Source: Streptomyces luteolifulvus
GTDB lineage: Bacteria; Actinomycetota; Actinomycetes; Streptomycetales; Streptomycetaceae
Length of the DNA stretch: 64,000 nucleotides
Reading direction: 5' to 3'
Assembly (NCBI RefSeq): GCF_008806595.1
Contig: NZ_VZRB01000008.1
Span: 84,816-148,815 of the forward strand
Positions 1 through 8,896 of this stretch are shown one piece after another (position 1 is the first letter of the stretch; every line of letters begins with the position of its first letter). The position numbers were made by a program, and so were the translations under genes. Under the pieces are notes generated by a model. The model did not search any database. It saw nothing but the letters and a program-made list of their open reading frames with translations, and was not told where the DNA came from.

Positions 1-913
1 GGCCGTTGACGACCCCGGCGACCAGCCGCTTGCCGGGCAGTCCACCGGCGGCGGCGAGCGCGTCCAGGTTGGCGGCGGCCCGCTCGGTGAAGTCCAGCGC
101 GAGCCCGTCGACCGGGGCCTTGGCCAGGACCGGCAGGGCCTCGCCCAGACGGTCGAAGTAGGAGGCCACCAGCAGCTTCGGCCGGTCGGTGAGGGCGCCG
201 AGAGCGCGGTAGGCACGCTGGGCGGCGTCGAGTTCGGCGGGGGTGCGGTCCTGGACGAGCGCGGGCTCGTCGAGCTGGACCCATGCGGCGCCGGCCGCGC
301 GCAGATCCGCGAGCACCTCGGCGTACACCGGCAGCAGGCGGTCCAGGAGCGTGAGCGGTGCGAAGTCCGCGGGCACCCCGGGCGTGGGCTTGGCCAGCAG
401 CAGGTAGGTGACGGGTCCGACCAGCACGGGGCGGGCCGTCAGACCGAGGGCGAGCGCCTCCTTGAGCTCGCCGGTCTGCTTGGCGGAGTCGGCGACGAAC
501 ACGGTGTCCGGGCCCAACTCCGGCACCAGATAGTGGTAGTTGGTGTCGAACCACTTCGTCATCTCCAGCGGCGCGACGTCCTTCGTGCCGCGCGCCATGG
601 CGAAGTAGCCGTCGAGCGGGTCGGCGGCGACGGCGTCCCGGTGGCGGGCGGGGATCGCGCCCACCATGACGGTGGTGTCCAGGACATGGTCGTAGTACGA
701 GAAGTCGCCCGTCGGGACTTCGTCGACACCGGCGTCCGCCAGCTGCCGCCAGGCGGTCCGGCGCAGTCCGGCGGCGGTGGCGCGCAGGGCGTCGGCGGTG
801 ACCCGGCCCTTCCAGTAGCCCTCGATCGCCTTCTTCAGTTCCCGGCCCTGTCCCTGGCGGGGGTAGCCGTACACGGTGGCCCGTGCTGCCGCGGCTGCGG
901 GCTTGGTGGTCAC
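1..913 (-). CDS. metE: Cobalamin-independent methionine synthase MetE (5' part, cut by window edge)
   Basis: MetE transfers the methyl group of 5-methyltetrahydropteroyl-triglutamate to homocysteine, the last step of methionine synthesis, in the cytoplasm. Only the first 304 codons are present; the gene runs off the left edge. The N-terminal half is recognisable by YGYPRQG and RELKKA near the start, KWFDTNYHY around residue 110 and a following LVGPVTYL. The zinc ligands lie in the missing C-terminal half. The start is GTG at 913, with AAGGAG seven bases upstream. It is preceded by a cobalamin riboswitch, which fits an enzyme needed only when B12 is scarce. The family call is secure. Confidence 0.96.
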   Translation of the reverse strand, partial: MTTKPAAAAARATVYGYPRQGQGRELKKAIEGYWKGRVTADALRATAAGLRRTAWRQLADAGVDEVPTGDFSYYDHVLDTTVMVGAIPARHRDAVAADPLDGYFAMARGTKDVAPLEMTKWFDTNYHYLVPELGPDTVFVADSAKQTGELKEALALGLTARPVLVGPVTYLLLAKPTPGVPADFAPLTLLDRLLPVYAEVLADLRAAGAAWVQLDEPALVQDRTPAELDAAQRAYRALGALTDRPKLLVASYFDRLGEALPVLAKAPVDGLALDFTERAAANLDALAAAGGLPGKRLVAGVVNG

Positions 914-1010
914 GGAGATCTCCTTCGCGAGATGAATCCCTGAGATCCCGGGGACGGGACGAGAACGCGAAGGGTGACGCACCGGACGCCGACGGCCTGC
1001 GGCCGTCCGT
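914..1010 (-). promoter_or_regulatory. metE: Expression platform between riboswitch and metE start
   Basis: Two structures are visible in the 160-base leader. One is a perfect 7-bp hairpin (GACGGCC, loop of three, GGCCGTC, at 991-1007). The other pairs GGGATCTC (about 943-950) with GAGATCTC (914-922), which contains the metE Shine-Dalgarno bases; one pair is G-U. The second structure would hide the ribosome site, so control could be translational. No T-run follows the hairpin, so simple intrinsic termination is less likely. This is inference from base pairing only. Confidence 0.5.
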
Positions 1011-1069
1011 TCGGTGTGCGCCGACCCGCCCTCGAGGTCACCGGGATGTCCGCGCGCGAGTGCTTCGCA

Positions 1070-1295
1070 CACGGGCAGATGGCAGGTCTTCGGACTCGCG
1101 GGCACGTCTCGCTCGTACGCAGTCGTACGTATGCGTACGAGACACCTACTGGCCGTCGCTTCCCAGACCCTCGCCGGGCCCAGTGCGTATGACGGCGGTC
1201 GTTCCCGCTCACCGCTGCGGGGCAGTCCCGGATTCCCACCGGGTTCCCTCTTACGACGCATCCCGCCTGGCGGACGGGGCGAACCAGCTGCACGG
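1070..1295 (-). ncRNA. Cobalamin (B12) riboswitch upstream of metE
   Basis: Read on the minus strand, the region carries the hallmark B12-box (AGTC-GAAGACCTGCC, at 1081-1099) and the conserved core GGTGGGAATC followed by ACTGCC-CCGCA-CGGT (about 1205-1248). A closing stem can be drawn between positions 1284-1291 and 1075-1082 (GCAGCTGG against CCATCTGC, one mismatch). Riboswitches of this class bind adenosylcobalamin and shut off downstream genes, and B12-independent MetE is a known target in actinobacteria. The position 160 bases ahead of the metE start leaves room for an expression platform. Confidence 0.95.
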
Positions 1296-1464
1296 GCAGC
1301 CTACCGGTCCGCCGGGTGGTCGGTGCCGGTCTTTCGTGGTGTGCAGGGACTGCTGCTTCGGCAGGTCGCCCCAGTCCTGGCTGCGCGGCCCGGCGATGCG
1401 TGTCACGCTGGCGGTGTGCCCCACATTGAAGGCATATCAGGCCTATTCGAACAGGCGGGAGACC

Positions 1465-1941
1465 ATGAGCGTTGAGCCAGTTCCCGAGGGCTATCCGCGC
1501 GTCACGCCGTACCTCTGCGTCGACGGAGCCGCGTCCGCCATCGACTTCTACATCGCCGTCCTCGGTGCGACGGAGCGCATGAGGATGCCGGCACCCGGCG
1601 GCAAGATCGGCCATGCCGAACTGCAGATCGGCAACTCGGTTGTCATGATCGCGGACGAGTTCCCGGAGATGGGAATGAGCGGGCCGAAGACGGTGGGCGG
1701 TACGCCGGTGACCCTTTATGTGTACGTCGAGGACGCCGACGCGGTCCACTCCCAGGCCCTGGCCCTGGGCGCCTTGGAGCTGGAGCCGGTGAAGAACCAG
1801 TTCTACGGCGACCGCTCCGGAGGGTTCGAGGACCCCTTCGGTCACCGGTGGAACGTCGCGACCCATGTGGAGGACGTCCCGCCGGAGGAGCTGAAGAGAC
1901 GGGCCAAGGAAATGATGGAGGCCGGACACGGCGACGGCTGA
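1465..1941 (+). CDS. VOC-superfamily (PhnB/glyoxalase-like) protein
   Basis: A 158-residue protein of the PhnB-like branch of the vicinal oxygen chelate superfamily. TPYLCVDGA near residue 13 starts the first beta-alpha-beta-beta-beta module, GHAELQIG lies near residue 52, and the C-terminal module ends with the typical DPFGHRWN around residue 130. Proteins of this group are small cytoplasmic dimers; members range from methylating or dehalogenating enzymes to drug-binding proteins, so the substrate cannot be named. The ATG at 1465 has GGGAG five bases upstream; the longer upstream open frame has no ribosome site and crosses the riboswitch on the other strand. It stands alone between metE and the phosphate operon. 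Confidence 0.85.
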   Translation: MSVEPVPEGYPRVTPYLCVDGAASAIDFYIAVLGATERMRMPAPGGKIGHAELQIGNSVVMIADEFPEMGMSGPKTVGGTPVTLYVYVEDADAVHSQALALGALELEPVKNQFYGDRSGGFEDPFGHRWNVATHVEDVPPEELKRRAKEMMEAGHGDG

Positions 1942-2053
1942 GTGTGCCGCAGCATCCGTCCAATGGCGGACATATCGTGAAGGAAGCAGAAAAACTGGAG
2001 ATCGTATCCATCGATGCGTCTGAACAGAGTCACGACTTCGAGGATCACGACAC

Positions 2054-3019
2054 GTGAAGAACACGATCGCCAGTTCGAGAAGGAAGACCATCGGTGCCGC
2101 AGCGCTCTTCCTCGCCGCGGCACTTCCACTGAGCGCCTGCGGGGGGAGCGCGGGCGCCGAATCCCAGCAGCAGGATCTGTCCGGCACCGTGAAGGTCGAC
2201 GGCTCCAGCACCGTGGCTCCGCTGACCACCGCGGCCGCGGAGTTCTACGCCGAGGAAGAACCCGAGGTGCGGGTGACCGTCGGTACGTCCGGCACCGGCG
2301 GCGGATTCGAGAAGTTCTGCAACGGTGAGACCGACATCTCCGACGCCTCCCGCCCGATCGAGGACGACGAGAAGTCGGCCTGCCGGAAGAACGGCGTCAC
2401 CTACGGCGCCCTGACCGTCGCCAACGACGCCCTGACCGTCGTCGTCAACAAGGACGCCGACTGGGTCGACTGCCTGACCACCGCGCAGCTGAAGAAGATC
2501 TGGGAACCCGGCTCCACCGTCGACAACTGGAACCAGGTCGACGCCCAGTTTCCCGACGAGTCGCTCAAGCTGTTCGGCCCCGGCACCGACTCGGGCACCT
2601 TCGACTACTTCACCGAGGAGATCAACGGCGAGGAGGGCGCCTCCCGCACCGACTACAGCCCCAGCGAGGACGACAACGTCATCGTGCAGGGCGTCGCCGG
2701 CTCCCCCGGTGGCATGGGCTACTTCGGCTACACCTACTTCGAGGAGAACCAGGACGAGCTCAAGGCGCTGCAGATCAACAGCGGCAAGGGCTGTGTGGCG
2801 CCGGGCGCCAAGACCGCGCAGGACGGCACCTACACGCCGCTCTCGCGCCCGCTGTTCATCTATCCCTCCAAGGAGGCCCTCGGCCGGGACGAAGTGCTGG
2901 ACTTCGTGCAGTACTACGTCGACAACAACGCCGACATCGCCAAGGACGCCCGGTTCATCCCGCTCAGCAGCCGGCAGGCTCAGCAGCTCACGTCCGACTT
3001 CGATCAGCTGAAGCCCTAG
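2054..3019 (+). CDS. pstS: Phosphate ABC transporter substrate-binding lipoprotein PstS
   Basis: A 321-residue lipoprotein that captures phosphate outside the membrane and hands it to PstCA. The signal sequence has arginines at 9-10 and a lipobox LSAC at residues 26-29. Phosphate-binding loops of the family are visible: DGSSTVAP (49-56), GTSGTGGGF just after, and [11 protein letters not shown] in the second lobe. The GTG start is weakly supported by GAGG ten bases upstream. It is the first gene of a tight pstSCAB operon. It belongs to the shorter PstS type of about 320 residues, unlike the longer PstS usual in the main Streptomyces pst operon, so this may be a second system. Confidence 0.93.
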   Translation: MKNTIASSRRKTIGAAALFLAAALPLSACGGSAGAESQQQDLSGTVKVDGSSTVAPLTTAAAEFYAEEEPEVRVTVGTSGTGGGFEKFCNGETDISDASRPIEDDEKSACRKNGVTYGALTVANDALTVVVNKDADWVDCLTTAQLKKIWEPGSTVDNWNQVDAQFPDESLKLFGPGTDSGTFDYFTEEINGEEGASRTDYSPSEDDNVIVQGVAGSPGGMGYFGYTYFEENQDELKALQINSGKGCVAPGAKTAQDGTYTPLSRPLFIYPSKEALGRDEVLDFVQYYVDNNADIAKDARFIPLSSRQAQQLTSDFDQLKP

Positions 3020-3021
3020 CC

Positions 3022-3972
3022 ATGACCGCTCCGGCCGCCAAGCCTGCCGCAGGAACCGGCTCCCGGTCCCTGCGGCAGGCGCACCCGCGCTATGCGGAGC
3101 AACTCGTCAAGGCCCTGCTGATGATCGCCGCCCTGGTGTCGGTGGCCACCACCATCGGCATCGTGATCGCGCTGATCCCACCCACCGTCGACTTCTTCCA
3201 ACGGGTCGGCGTCTGGGAGTTCCTGTCCGGCACGGTCTGGACCGCGCTGTTCGCCGAACCCGAGTACGGCGTGCTGCCGCTGCTCGCCGCGACACTGCTC
3301 ATCACGGGGATCGCGGTGGCCGTCGCGATCCCCGTCGGGCTGGGCGCGGCGATCTATCTGAGCGAGTACGCCCATCCACGCACCCGCAAGCTGCTCAAGC
3401 CCACCCTCGAAGTCCTTGCGGGCATCCCCACCGTGGTCTACGGATTCTTCGCGCTCGCCTTCGTCACCCCGCGGCTCCAGGACTGGTGGCCCTTCGGCGG
3501 TGACGGCCCCGAGATCAAGAACGCCCTCTCGGCCGGTCTGGTCATGGGCGTGATGATCGTGCCGACCATCGCCTCGCTCGCCGAGGACGCCATGGCCGCC
3601 GTACCGCGTTCGCTGCGCGACGGGGCGTACGCGCTGGGCTCGGGCCGTCGCACGGTTGCGGTGCGGGTGGTCGTCCCGGCCGCCCTGTCCGGGATCGTCG
3701 CCGCCTTCGTCCTCGGCATCTCCCGGGCGATCGGTGAGACGATGATCGTGCTCATCGCTGCGGGCGCCAGGCCTGATCTGTCCTGGAACCCGCTGCACGA
3801 GATGCAGACCATGACCGCGTTCATCGCGGGTGCCGCCTCCGGCGACGTCTCCACGGCCTCCTTCGAGTACAAGACCATCTTCGCCGTCGGCGCGTACCTG
3901 TTCGTGCTCACCTTCGTGATGAACGTGATCAGCATCCGGCTCGTGCGCAAGTACCGCGAGGTCTACGAATGA
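3022..3972 (+). CDS. pstC: Phosphate ABC transporter permease PstC
   Basis: A 316-residue inner-membrane permease with about six hydrophobic segments, the first near residues 33-52. The ABC-permease coupling loop is in the C-terminal half, where SLRDGAYALGSGRRT takes the EAA-loop position and is followed by a GISRAIGETM motif typical of PstC. With PstA it forms the transmembrane channel for phosphate. It begins two bases after the pstS stop and its end overlaps pstA by four bases (ATGA), so translation is coupled along the operon. Confidence 0.94.
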   Translation: MTAPAAKPAAGTGSRSLRQAHPRYAEQLVKALLMIAALVSVATTIGIVIALIPPTVDFFQRVGVWEFLSGTVWTALFAEPEYGVLPLLAATLLITGIAVAVAIPVGLGAAIYLSEYAHPRTRKLLKPTLEVLAGIPTVVYGFFALAFVTPRLQDWWPFGGDGPEIKNALSAGLVMGVMIVPTIASLAEDAMAAVPRSLRDGAYALGSGRRTVAVRVVVPAALSGIVAAFVLGISRAIGETMIVLIAAGARPDLSWNPLHEMQTMTAFIAGAASGDVSTASFEYKTIFAVGAYLFVLTFVMNVISIRLVRKYREVYE

Positions 3973-4874
3973 GCACGGAACGCGAAGCGATCGCCGAGGC
4001 CCCTGCGAGCACCAGCGGACTTGCGGGCCCGCGCTTCCGCCCCGGGGAGAGCGCCTTCCGCTGGATGCTCTTCGCCTGTCTGGCCATCGGCATCGTGTTC
4101 CTCGGCGTCCTGCTGACCTACGTCCTGGTCGAGGCCTGGCCGCGGCTGGACTCCCGGCTGTGGACCAACTTCCCCTCGATCCGCCGCCCGGAGCGTGCCG
4201 GTGCCCAGTCGGCGATCTCCGGGACGATCTGGGTGATCGCCTTCACCGGACTGTTCTGCCTGCCCGTCGGCATCATGGCGGCGATCTATCTGGAGGAGTA
4301 CGCCGATCCGGACCGCTGGTACAACCGGCTGATCGAACTCAACATCCAGAACCTCGCTGCCGTACCCTCGATTATCTACGGCATTCTCGGTCTCGGGCTT
4401 CTGGCCCGCCAACTCGGCCTCGGAACCACCGTGCTGACCGCCTCGCTCACCCTCTCCCTGCTCGTGCTTCCCGTGGTGATCATCGCCTCACGGGAGGCCA
4501 TCAGGGCCGTACCGCAGTCCATCCGCCAGGCATCCCTGGCGCTGGGGGCCACCCAGTGGCAGACCATCAGGCGCCAGGTGCTGCCCGCCGCCGTCCCGGG
4601 CATCGCCACCGGCTCGATCCTCGCCCTGTCCCGTGCCATCGGCGAGGCCGCGCCCGTCATCCTGCTGGGCGCGGTGACCTATGTGGCCTTCAACCCCGAG
4701 GGGCTCGACAGCGCGTACACCGTGCTTCCCGTGCAGATCTACGGCTGGATCAGCCAGTCCCGCGAAGAGTTCCACCACCTCGCCGCGGCGGCCATCGTGA
4801 TCCTGCTCGTCCTGCTCCTGCTGATGAACGCCGCAGCGATCTGGCTCCGCAACCGCTACAGCAAGCGCTGGTGA
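3969..4874 (+). CDS. pstA: Phosphate ABC transporter permease PstA
   Basis: A 301-residue permease partner of PstC with about six membrane segments. The coupling loop [17 protein letters not shown] sits near residue 180, and [10 protein letters not shown] follows, both characteristic of PstA. It overlaps the pstC stop by four bases and is followed within five bases by pstB. The long hydrophilic loop with [14 protein letters not shown] before the second segment is normal for the family. Confidence 0.94.
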   Translation: MSTEREAIAEAPASTSGLAGPRFRPGESAFRWMLFACLAIGIVFLGVLLTYVLVEAWPRLDSRLWTNFPSIRRPERAGAQSAISGTIWVIAFTGLFCLPVGIMAAIYLEEYADPDRWYNRLIELNIQNLAAVPSIIYGILGLGLLARQLGLGTTVLTASLTLSLLVLPVVIIASREAIRAVPQSIRQASLALGATQWQTIRRQVLPAAVPGIATGSILALSRAIGEAAPVILLGAVTYVAFNPEGLDSAYTVLPVQIYGWISQSREEFHHLAAAAIVILLVLLLLMNAAAIWLRNRYSKRW

Positions 4875-4878
4875 TCCC

Positions 4879-5802
4879 ATGACCCCCGATCGTGACCGCA
4901 GCCCCGAGCCCGCTCCGGAAGCCGCCGCAATCGACCTGCCCGAGCCGCCCGCCGGCGCCGAGGAGCAGGAGGGCCGGTCGATGTCGCTGTTCAGCCGCCG
5001 GCCCGGGCGGCCCGAGGCGTCCCTCGACGATCCTGTCTTCCACCTCTCCGACCTCGACGTCTGGTACGGCGACCACCAGGCCGTGCGCGACGTCACGATG
5101 ACCATCGGCCGCCGCCAGATCACCGCGATGATCGGCCCGTCCGGCTGTGGAAAGTCCACCGTGATCCGCTGTCTGAACCGGATGAACGACCTGATCCCCG
5201 GGGCTCGGGTGGTCGGCAAGGTGTCCTATCACGGGGAGAACCTCTACGACCCCGAGGTCGACCCCATCGAGGTGCGCCGCCGTATCGGCATGGTCTTCCA
5301 GAAACCCAACCCGTTCCCCAAGTCCGTCTACGACAACGTCGCCTACGGGCCCCGGGTCAACGGCATGAAGGGAAAGCTCGACGACATCGTCGAAGAGGCG
5401 CTGACCGGCGCCGCCCTGTGGGACGAGGTGAAGGACAACCTCAAGGGCAGCGCGCTGGCCCTCTCCGGCGGCCAGCAGCAGCGGCTGTGCATCGCCCGGG
5501 CCATCGCCGTCCGGCCCGAGGTGGTCCTGATGGACGAGCCGTGCTCCGCCCTCGACCCGATCGCCACCGCCAAGATCGAGGACCTCATGGCCGGGCTGGC
5601 CTCCGAGTTCACGATCGTCATCGTCACCCACAACATGCAGCAGGCGGCACGGATCTCGGACTACACCGCCTTCTTCACCTCCGACATCGATCCCGCCGGG
5701 GTGCGGCACGGGCGGCTCGTCGAGTACGACGCCACGGAGAAGATCTTCGAGAACCCGGTCGACCAGCGGACCGAGGACTACATCACCGGCCGCTTCGGTT
5801 GA
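4879..5802 (+). CDS. pstB: Phosphate ABC transporter ATPase PstB
   Basis: The ATPase that powers phosphate import through PstCA. Walker A is GPSGCGKST (residues 86-94), the signature is LSGGQQQR, and Walker B is [13 protein letters not shown], followed by the His-loop IVTHNMQQ. The first 34 residues are a disordered acidic and proline-rich extension. An internal ATG (Met35, at 4981) has a better ribosome site (GGAGGG) than the annotated ATG, so the true protein may be 273 residues, closer to the family norm. No phoU or two-component genes follow. Confidence 0.93.
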   Translation: MTPDRDRSPEPAPEAAAIDLPEPPAGAEEQEGRSMSLFSRRPGRPEASLDDPVFHLSDLDVWYGDHQAVRDVTMTIGRRQITAMIGPSGCGKSTVIRCLNRMNDLIPGARVVGKVSYHGENLYDPEVDPIEVRRRIGMVFQKPNPFPKSVYDNVAYGPRVNGMKGKLDDIVEEALTGAALWDEVKDNLKGSALALSGGQQQRLCIARAIAVRPEVVLMDEPCSALDPIATAKIEDLMAGLASEFTIVIVTHNMQQAARISDYTAFFTSDIDPAGVRHGRLVEYDATEKIFENPVDQRTEDYITGRFG

Positions 5803-5991
5803 GCCCGGCGTGAGCGGCGGACGGGGCCCGTAGTGGCGAAGGTCACGCGGGCAGGCCAAGGCCGGTGCGTAGGCTGGTCCCCGTCGTCGTGCCGCAAGGC
5901 CCCAGGGACCGGGCACCCGACTCGTCATTGGGTAAGGAACAGCCCTTGACCTGCAAACGCGGGCAGGGAGCCTAGGTCCGGGAGTACCTTC

Positions 5992-6411
5992 ATGCTGCGC
6001 ACCATGTTCAAGTCCAAGATCCACCGAGCCACGGTCACCCAGGCCGACCTGCACTATGTGGGATCGGTGACCATCGACGCGGATCTGCTCGACGCCGCCG
6101 ATCTGCTGCCCGGTGAGCTCGTCCACATCGTCGACATCACCAACGGGTCCCGTCTGGAGACGTACGTCATCGAGGGCGAGCGCGGCTCGGGCGTCATCGG
6201 TATCAACGGGGCTGCCGCCCACCTGGTCCACCCCGGAGACCTGGTGATCATCATCAGCTACGCCCAGGTGAGCGACGCCGAGGCGCGGGCGCTGCGGCCC
6301 CGGGTCGTGCACGTGGACCGCGACAACCGGATCGTGGCCCTCGGGGCCGACCCGTCCGAGCCGGTGCCGGGGTCGGACCAGGAGCGCAGCCCGCAGGCGG
6401 TAGGGGTCTGA
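5992..6411 (+). CDS. panD: Aspartate 1-decarboxylase PanD
   Basis: PanD decarboxylates L-aspartate to beta-alanine for pantothenate and coenzyme A. It is made as a proenzyme that cleaves itself between Gly24 and Ser25 to create the pyruvoyl cofactor; the site YVGSVTID is seen exactly there. GINGAAA further on is also typical. At 139 residues it is slightly longer than the Escherichia coli form because of a C-terminal acidic tail. It stands alone, 190 bases after pstB, without other pan genes nearby. Confidence 0.96.
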   Translation: MLRTMFKSKIHRATVTQADLHYVGSVTIDADLLDAADLLPGELVHIVDITNGSRLETYVIEGERGSGVIGINGAAAHLVHPGDLVIIISYAQVSDAEARALRPRVVHVDRDNRIVALGADPSEPVPGSDQERSPQAVGV

Positions 6412-6459
6412 CCCGGGCTTTCCGGACGATCGGACGATCATCGGAGCAGGAGCGTACCC

Positions 6460-6804
6460 ATGAGCGACACGGAGATCCGCGACGACCGGGCGGCCGGCCG
6501 TCTGGAGGCGATCGGCGGCGGCGAAGTCCTCGGCCACATCGAGTACTTCGTCCTCGCATCACCCGAGCGTGCGCTCGTGCCCGTCCACACCATCGTCGAG
6601 CCGGCACACGAGGGGAAGGGCATCGCGGGGTCGCTGGCGCGCGAGCTGTACCGGACGGCGCAGCGCGAGGGGAAGGTCGTCGCCCCGCTGTGCCCGTACG
6701 TGATCAAGTGGGCGGAACGCCACCCCGAGGAGGCTCCTCAGGCCGACCCGGAGCTGCAGCGGGCGGCAAAGGCGTGGCTGGTTTCGCACCCCGGCCGGTT
6801 CTGA
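6460..6804 (+). CDS. Small GNAT-like N-acetyltransferase (YjdJ type)
   Basis: A 114-residue protein of the short GCN5-related family that lacks the first strands of full GNATs. The acetyl-CoA pyrophosphate loop appears as HEGKGIAGSLA near residue 50, and CPYVIKWAERHPE near residue 80 is the conserved end of this subfamily. Such proteins acetylate small molecules or are of unknown substrate. The ATG has AGGAG about eight bases upstream. It follows panD by 48 bases on the same strand. Confidence 0.85.
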   Translation: MSDTEIRDDRAAGRLEAIGGGEVLGHIEYFVLASPERALVPVHTIVEPAHEGKGIAGSLARELYRTAQREGKVVAPLCPYVIKWAERHPEEAPQADPELQRAAKAWLVSHPGRF

Positions 6805-6897
6805 CGGGGGTCATGCGGGGGAGTGAGTGCCGGGGCCGCCGTCGGGTAGGCGGGGAGTAGTCCAGAGCCGATGTCGCCCGACTGGCTGGAGGACGCC

Positions 6898-7146
6898 ATG
6901 CCGAACCCGTACCCCGACCCGATCCCACCGGGCCCGGACCCCACCCCGGGTCCCACACCGGGCCCGGACCCCCAGCCGCACCCGGTCCCCACCCCGGAAC
7001 CACCCCCGGCCCCGGGCCCGACCCCACTCCCACCCCCACCACCCCCCAGCCCGGGCCCCCGCCCCACCCCCGAACCTTCCCCGTCCCCGATCCCCCCGGG
7101 CCCGGAACCGGTCCCGAACCCGGAACCTGGACCGCCGCTGACGTGA
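6898..7146 (+). CDS. Proline-rich small protein (82 aa)
   Basis: A short frame in which almost half the residues are proline, arranged as PGPDP, PTPEP and PSPSP runs, with no signal peptide and no membrane segment. The ATG at 6898 has GGAGG five bases upstream, which favours it over the ATG at 6871. No known domain is seen. The opposite strand is open too (glycine and valine rich), as expected for such skewed sequence, so coding is not certain. If real, it is an intrinsically disordered polyproline protein. Confidence 0.45.
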   Translation: MPNPYPDPIPPGPDPTPGPTPGPDPQPHPVPTPEPPPAPGPTPLPPPPPPSPGPRPTPEPSPSPIPPGPEPVPNPEPGPPLT

Positions 7147-7309
7147 GGGGCGGGAGACGCATGGCGTGAGCCCTGCAGGCCTCGGCCATGTGGACAGCAG
7201 AGGGGCAGCCGCCGGTCACTCGTCTCGTCCGCCTTTGAAGCTGTGCCGGGCGTTCTACGGCGTGTCGCTGGGCGGGGCCCGCCGGTCCCGGATGACCCCG
7301 TCCGTCGGG
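7147..7309. other. Intergenic region, no gene seen
   Basis: This part of the 310-base gap between the proline-rich frame and gnd holds no supported coding frame; the terminator and repeat of the same gap are listed separately. Confidence 0.7.
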
Positions 7310-7356
7310 GTCTAAAAAGCCGGGGCGGGCCGCCAGTCACCTGGCGACCCGCCCCT
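7310..7356 (-). terminator. Intrinsic terminator of the gnd transcript
   Basis: GGGGCGGG-c-CGCCAG, a four-base loop, then CTGGCG-a-CCCGCCCC forms a 14-bp stem with one mismatch (7322-7355). On the minus strand it is followed at once by GCTTTTTAGA. This is a canonical Rho-independent terminator about 100 bases after the gnd stop codon. Confidence 0.85.
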
Positions 7357-7366
7357 ACGGTTCGGC

Positions 7367-7419
7367 AGCGCCCTGAAGGGGCGCGGGGAACTGCGCGACC
7401 AGCCACGATGGCGCCGCAG
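7367..7419. repeat. Streptomyces-type intergenic repeat (GCGCCC..GGGCGC hairpin family)
   Basis: The block begins with a GCGCCC-tgaag-GGGCGC hairpin (7368-7384) and continues GGGGAACTGCGCGACCAG into CCACGATGGCGCCGCAG. The same opening (AGCGCCCT, then AGGGGCGCGGGG) is found at 55811. From general knowledge, this short motif is scattered in many copies between Streptomyces genes. It lies between the gnd terminator and the gnd stop. Confidence 0.6.
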
Positions 7420-7456
7420 ACGGCCGACGACGCATCGCGGCATTCCAGCGGAGCGC

Positions 7457-8896
7457 TTAGGCCGACACCTCCGAGCGGTCGCCGCCCCACAGGGTGTGGA
7501 ACGAGCCGTCGCGGTCCGTGCGGCGGTAGGTGTGGGCGCCGAAGAAGTCGCGCTGGCCCTGGGTCAGGGCGGCGGGGAGGCGTTCCGCGCGCAGGGCGTC
7601 GTAGTAGGCGAGGGCCGCGGCGAAGCCCGGGGTCGGGACACCCTGGCGGGTGGCGGCGACGAGGACCTCGCGCCAGTCGTCCTGGGCGGCCGCGATCTCC
7701 TGCGCGAACGTGTCGTCGGACAGCAGGCTCGGCAGGTCCGCCCGGGTGTCGTACGCGGCGCGGATGCGGTCGAGGAACGCGGCGCGGATGATGCAGCCGC
7801 CCCGCCAGATCGAGGCGACGGCGCCGAGGTCGATGTCCCAGCCGTACTCCTCGCTGCCCGCCGCGATCTTGTGGAAGCCCTGGGTGTACGACACGATCTT
7901 CGAGGCGTACAGCGCCTGTTCCACCCGGTCGGCGAAGGCGCCCGCCTCCGACTCGTCGAGCGGCGCGGCCTTCGGTCCGGCAAGGCCCCGTGAGGCCTCC
8001 CGCAGCGCCGCGTGACCGGACAGCGAGCGGGCGAAGACCGCCTCCGCGATGCCCGACACCGGCACGCCGAGGTCGAGGGCGATCTGGACGGTCCAGCGGC
8101 CCGTGCCCTTCTGCTCCGCCTGGTCCACCACCACGTCCACGAACGGCTTGCCGGTCGCCGCGTCCACGTGCGACAGCACCTCGGCGGTGATCTCGATCAG
8201 GTAGGAGTCCAGCCGTCCCCGGTTCCAGGTGCGGAAGATCTCCGCGATCTGCGCGGGGGAGTACCCGGCCACATCGCGCAGCAGCTGGTACGCCTCACCG
8301 ATCAGCTGCATGTCCGCGTACTCGATGCCGTTGTGCACCATCTTCACGAAATGCCCGGCGCCGTCCGGACCCACGTGTGTCACACAGGGCGCCCCGTCCG
8401 CCGCCTTCGCCGAGATCTTCTCCAGCATCGGGCCGAGAGAGTCGTACGACTCCTTCGGCCCGCCCGGCATGATGCTCGGCCCGTGCAGCGCACCCTCCTC
8501 GCCGCCGGAGACGCCCATGCCGACGAAGTGGATGCCCTGCTCACGCAGTTCGCGCTCGCGGCGCCGGGTGTCCGCGAAGTGCGCGTTGCCACCGTCGATG
8601 ATCATGTCGCCGGGTTCGAGGAGCGGGGCGAACTCCTCGATCACCGCATCCGTGGGGTCACCGGCCTTCACCATGATGACCAGGCGCCGCGGCCGCTCCA
8701 GCGCCGCGACGAAGTCCTTGGCCGTCTCGGCCGCGATGAAGTCGCCCTCGTTCCCGAACTCCTCGACCAGCGCGTGCGTGCGCGACGCCGTCCGGTTGTG
8801 CACCGCGACCGTATAGCCGTTGCGTGCGAAGTTTCGGGCGAGGTTGCGGCCCATGACCGCGAGGCCCGTGACGCCGATCTGGGCTGAAGTGCTCAT
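7457..8896 (-). CDS. gnd: 6-phosphogluconate dehydrogenase, decarboxylating
   Basis: Oxidises 6-phosphogluconate to ribulose 5-phosphate and CO2 with NADP in the pentose phosphate pathway; cytoplasmic dimer. The 479-residue length matches the long Gnd type. The Rossmann motif GLAVMGRNLARN is at residues 11-22, the substrate loop VSGGEEGALHGPS near residue 130, and the catalytic lysine in GAGHFVKMVHNGIEY near residue 183. The C-terminal helical domain has RGGCIIRA. The ATG has AGGAG nine bases upstream. It is monocistronic with its own terminator. Confidence 0.97.
   Translation of the reverse strand: MSTSAQIGVTGLAVMGRNLARNFARNGYTVAVHNRTASRTHALVEEFGNEGDFIAAETAKDFVAALERPRRLVIMVKAGDPTDAVIEEFAPLLEPGDMIIDGGNAHFADTRRRERELREQGIHFVGMGVSGGEEGALHGPSIMPGGPKESYDSLGPMLEKISAKAADGAPCVTHVGPDGAGHFVKMVHNGIEYADMQLIGEAYQLLRDVAGYSPAQIAEIFRTWNRGRLDSYLIEITAEVLSHVDAATGKPFVDVVVDQAEQKGTGRWTVQIALDLGVPVSGIAEAVFARSLSGHAALREASRGLAGPKAAPLDESEAGAFADRVEQALYASKIVSYTQGFHKIAAGSEEYGWDIDLGAVASIWRGGCIIRAAFLDRIRAAYDTRADLPSLLSDDTFAQEIAAAQDDWREVLVAATRQGVPTPGFAAALAYYDALRAERLPAALTQGQRDFFGAHTYRRTDRDGSFHTLWGGDRSEVSA

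Noticed and set aside
883..1464. Upstream extension of the VOC protein by nearly 200 residues
   Set aside because: It overlaps the metE leader and riboswitch, has no family similarity, and the ATG at 1465 has its own GGGAG site.
1942..2053. PHO boxes before pstS
   Set aside because: No GTTCACC-type direct repeats are visible in the leader.
910..2229. Long open frame on the minus strand across the riboswitch and VOC gene
   Set aside because: It is the GC-rich shadow of the VOC gene and of non-coding riboswitch sequence, with no recognisable domain or ribosome site.
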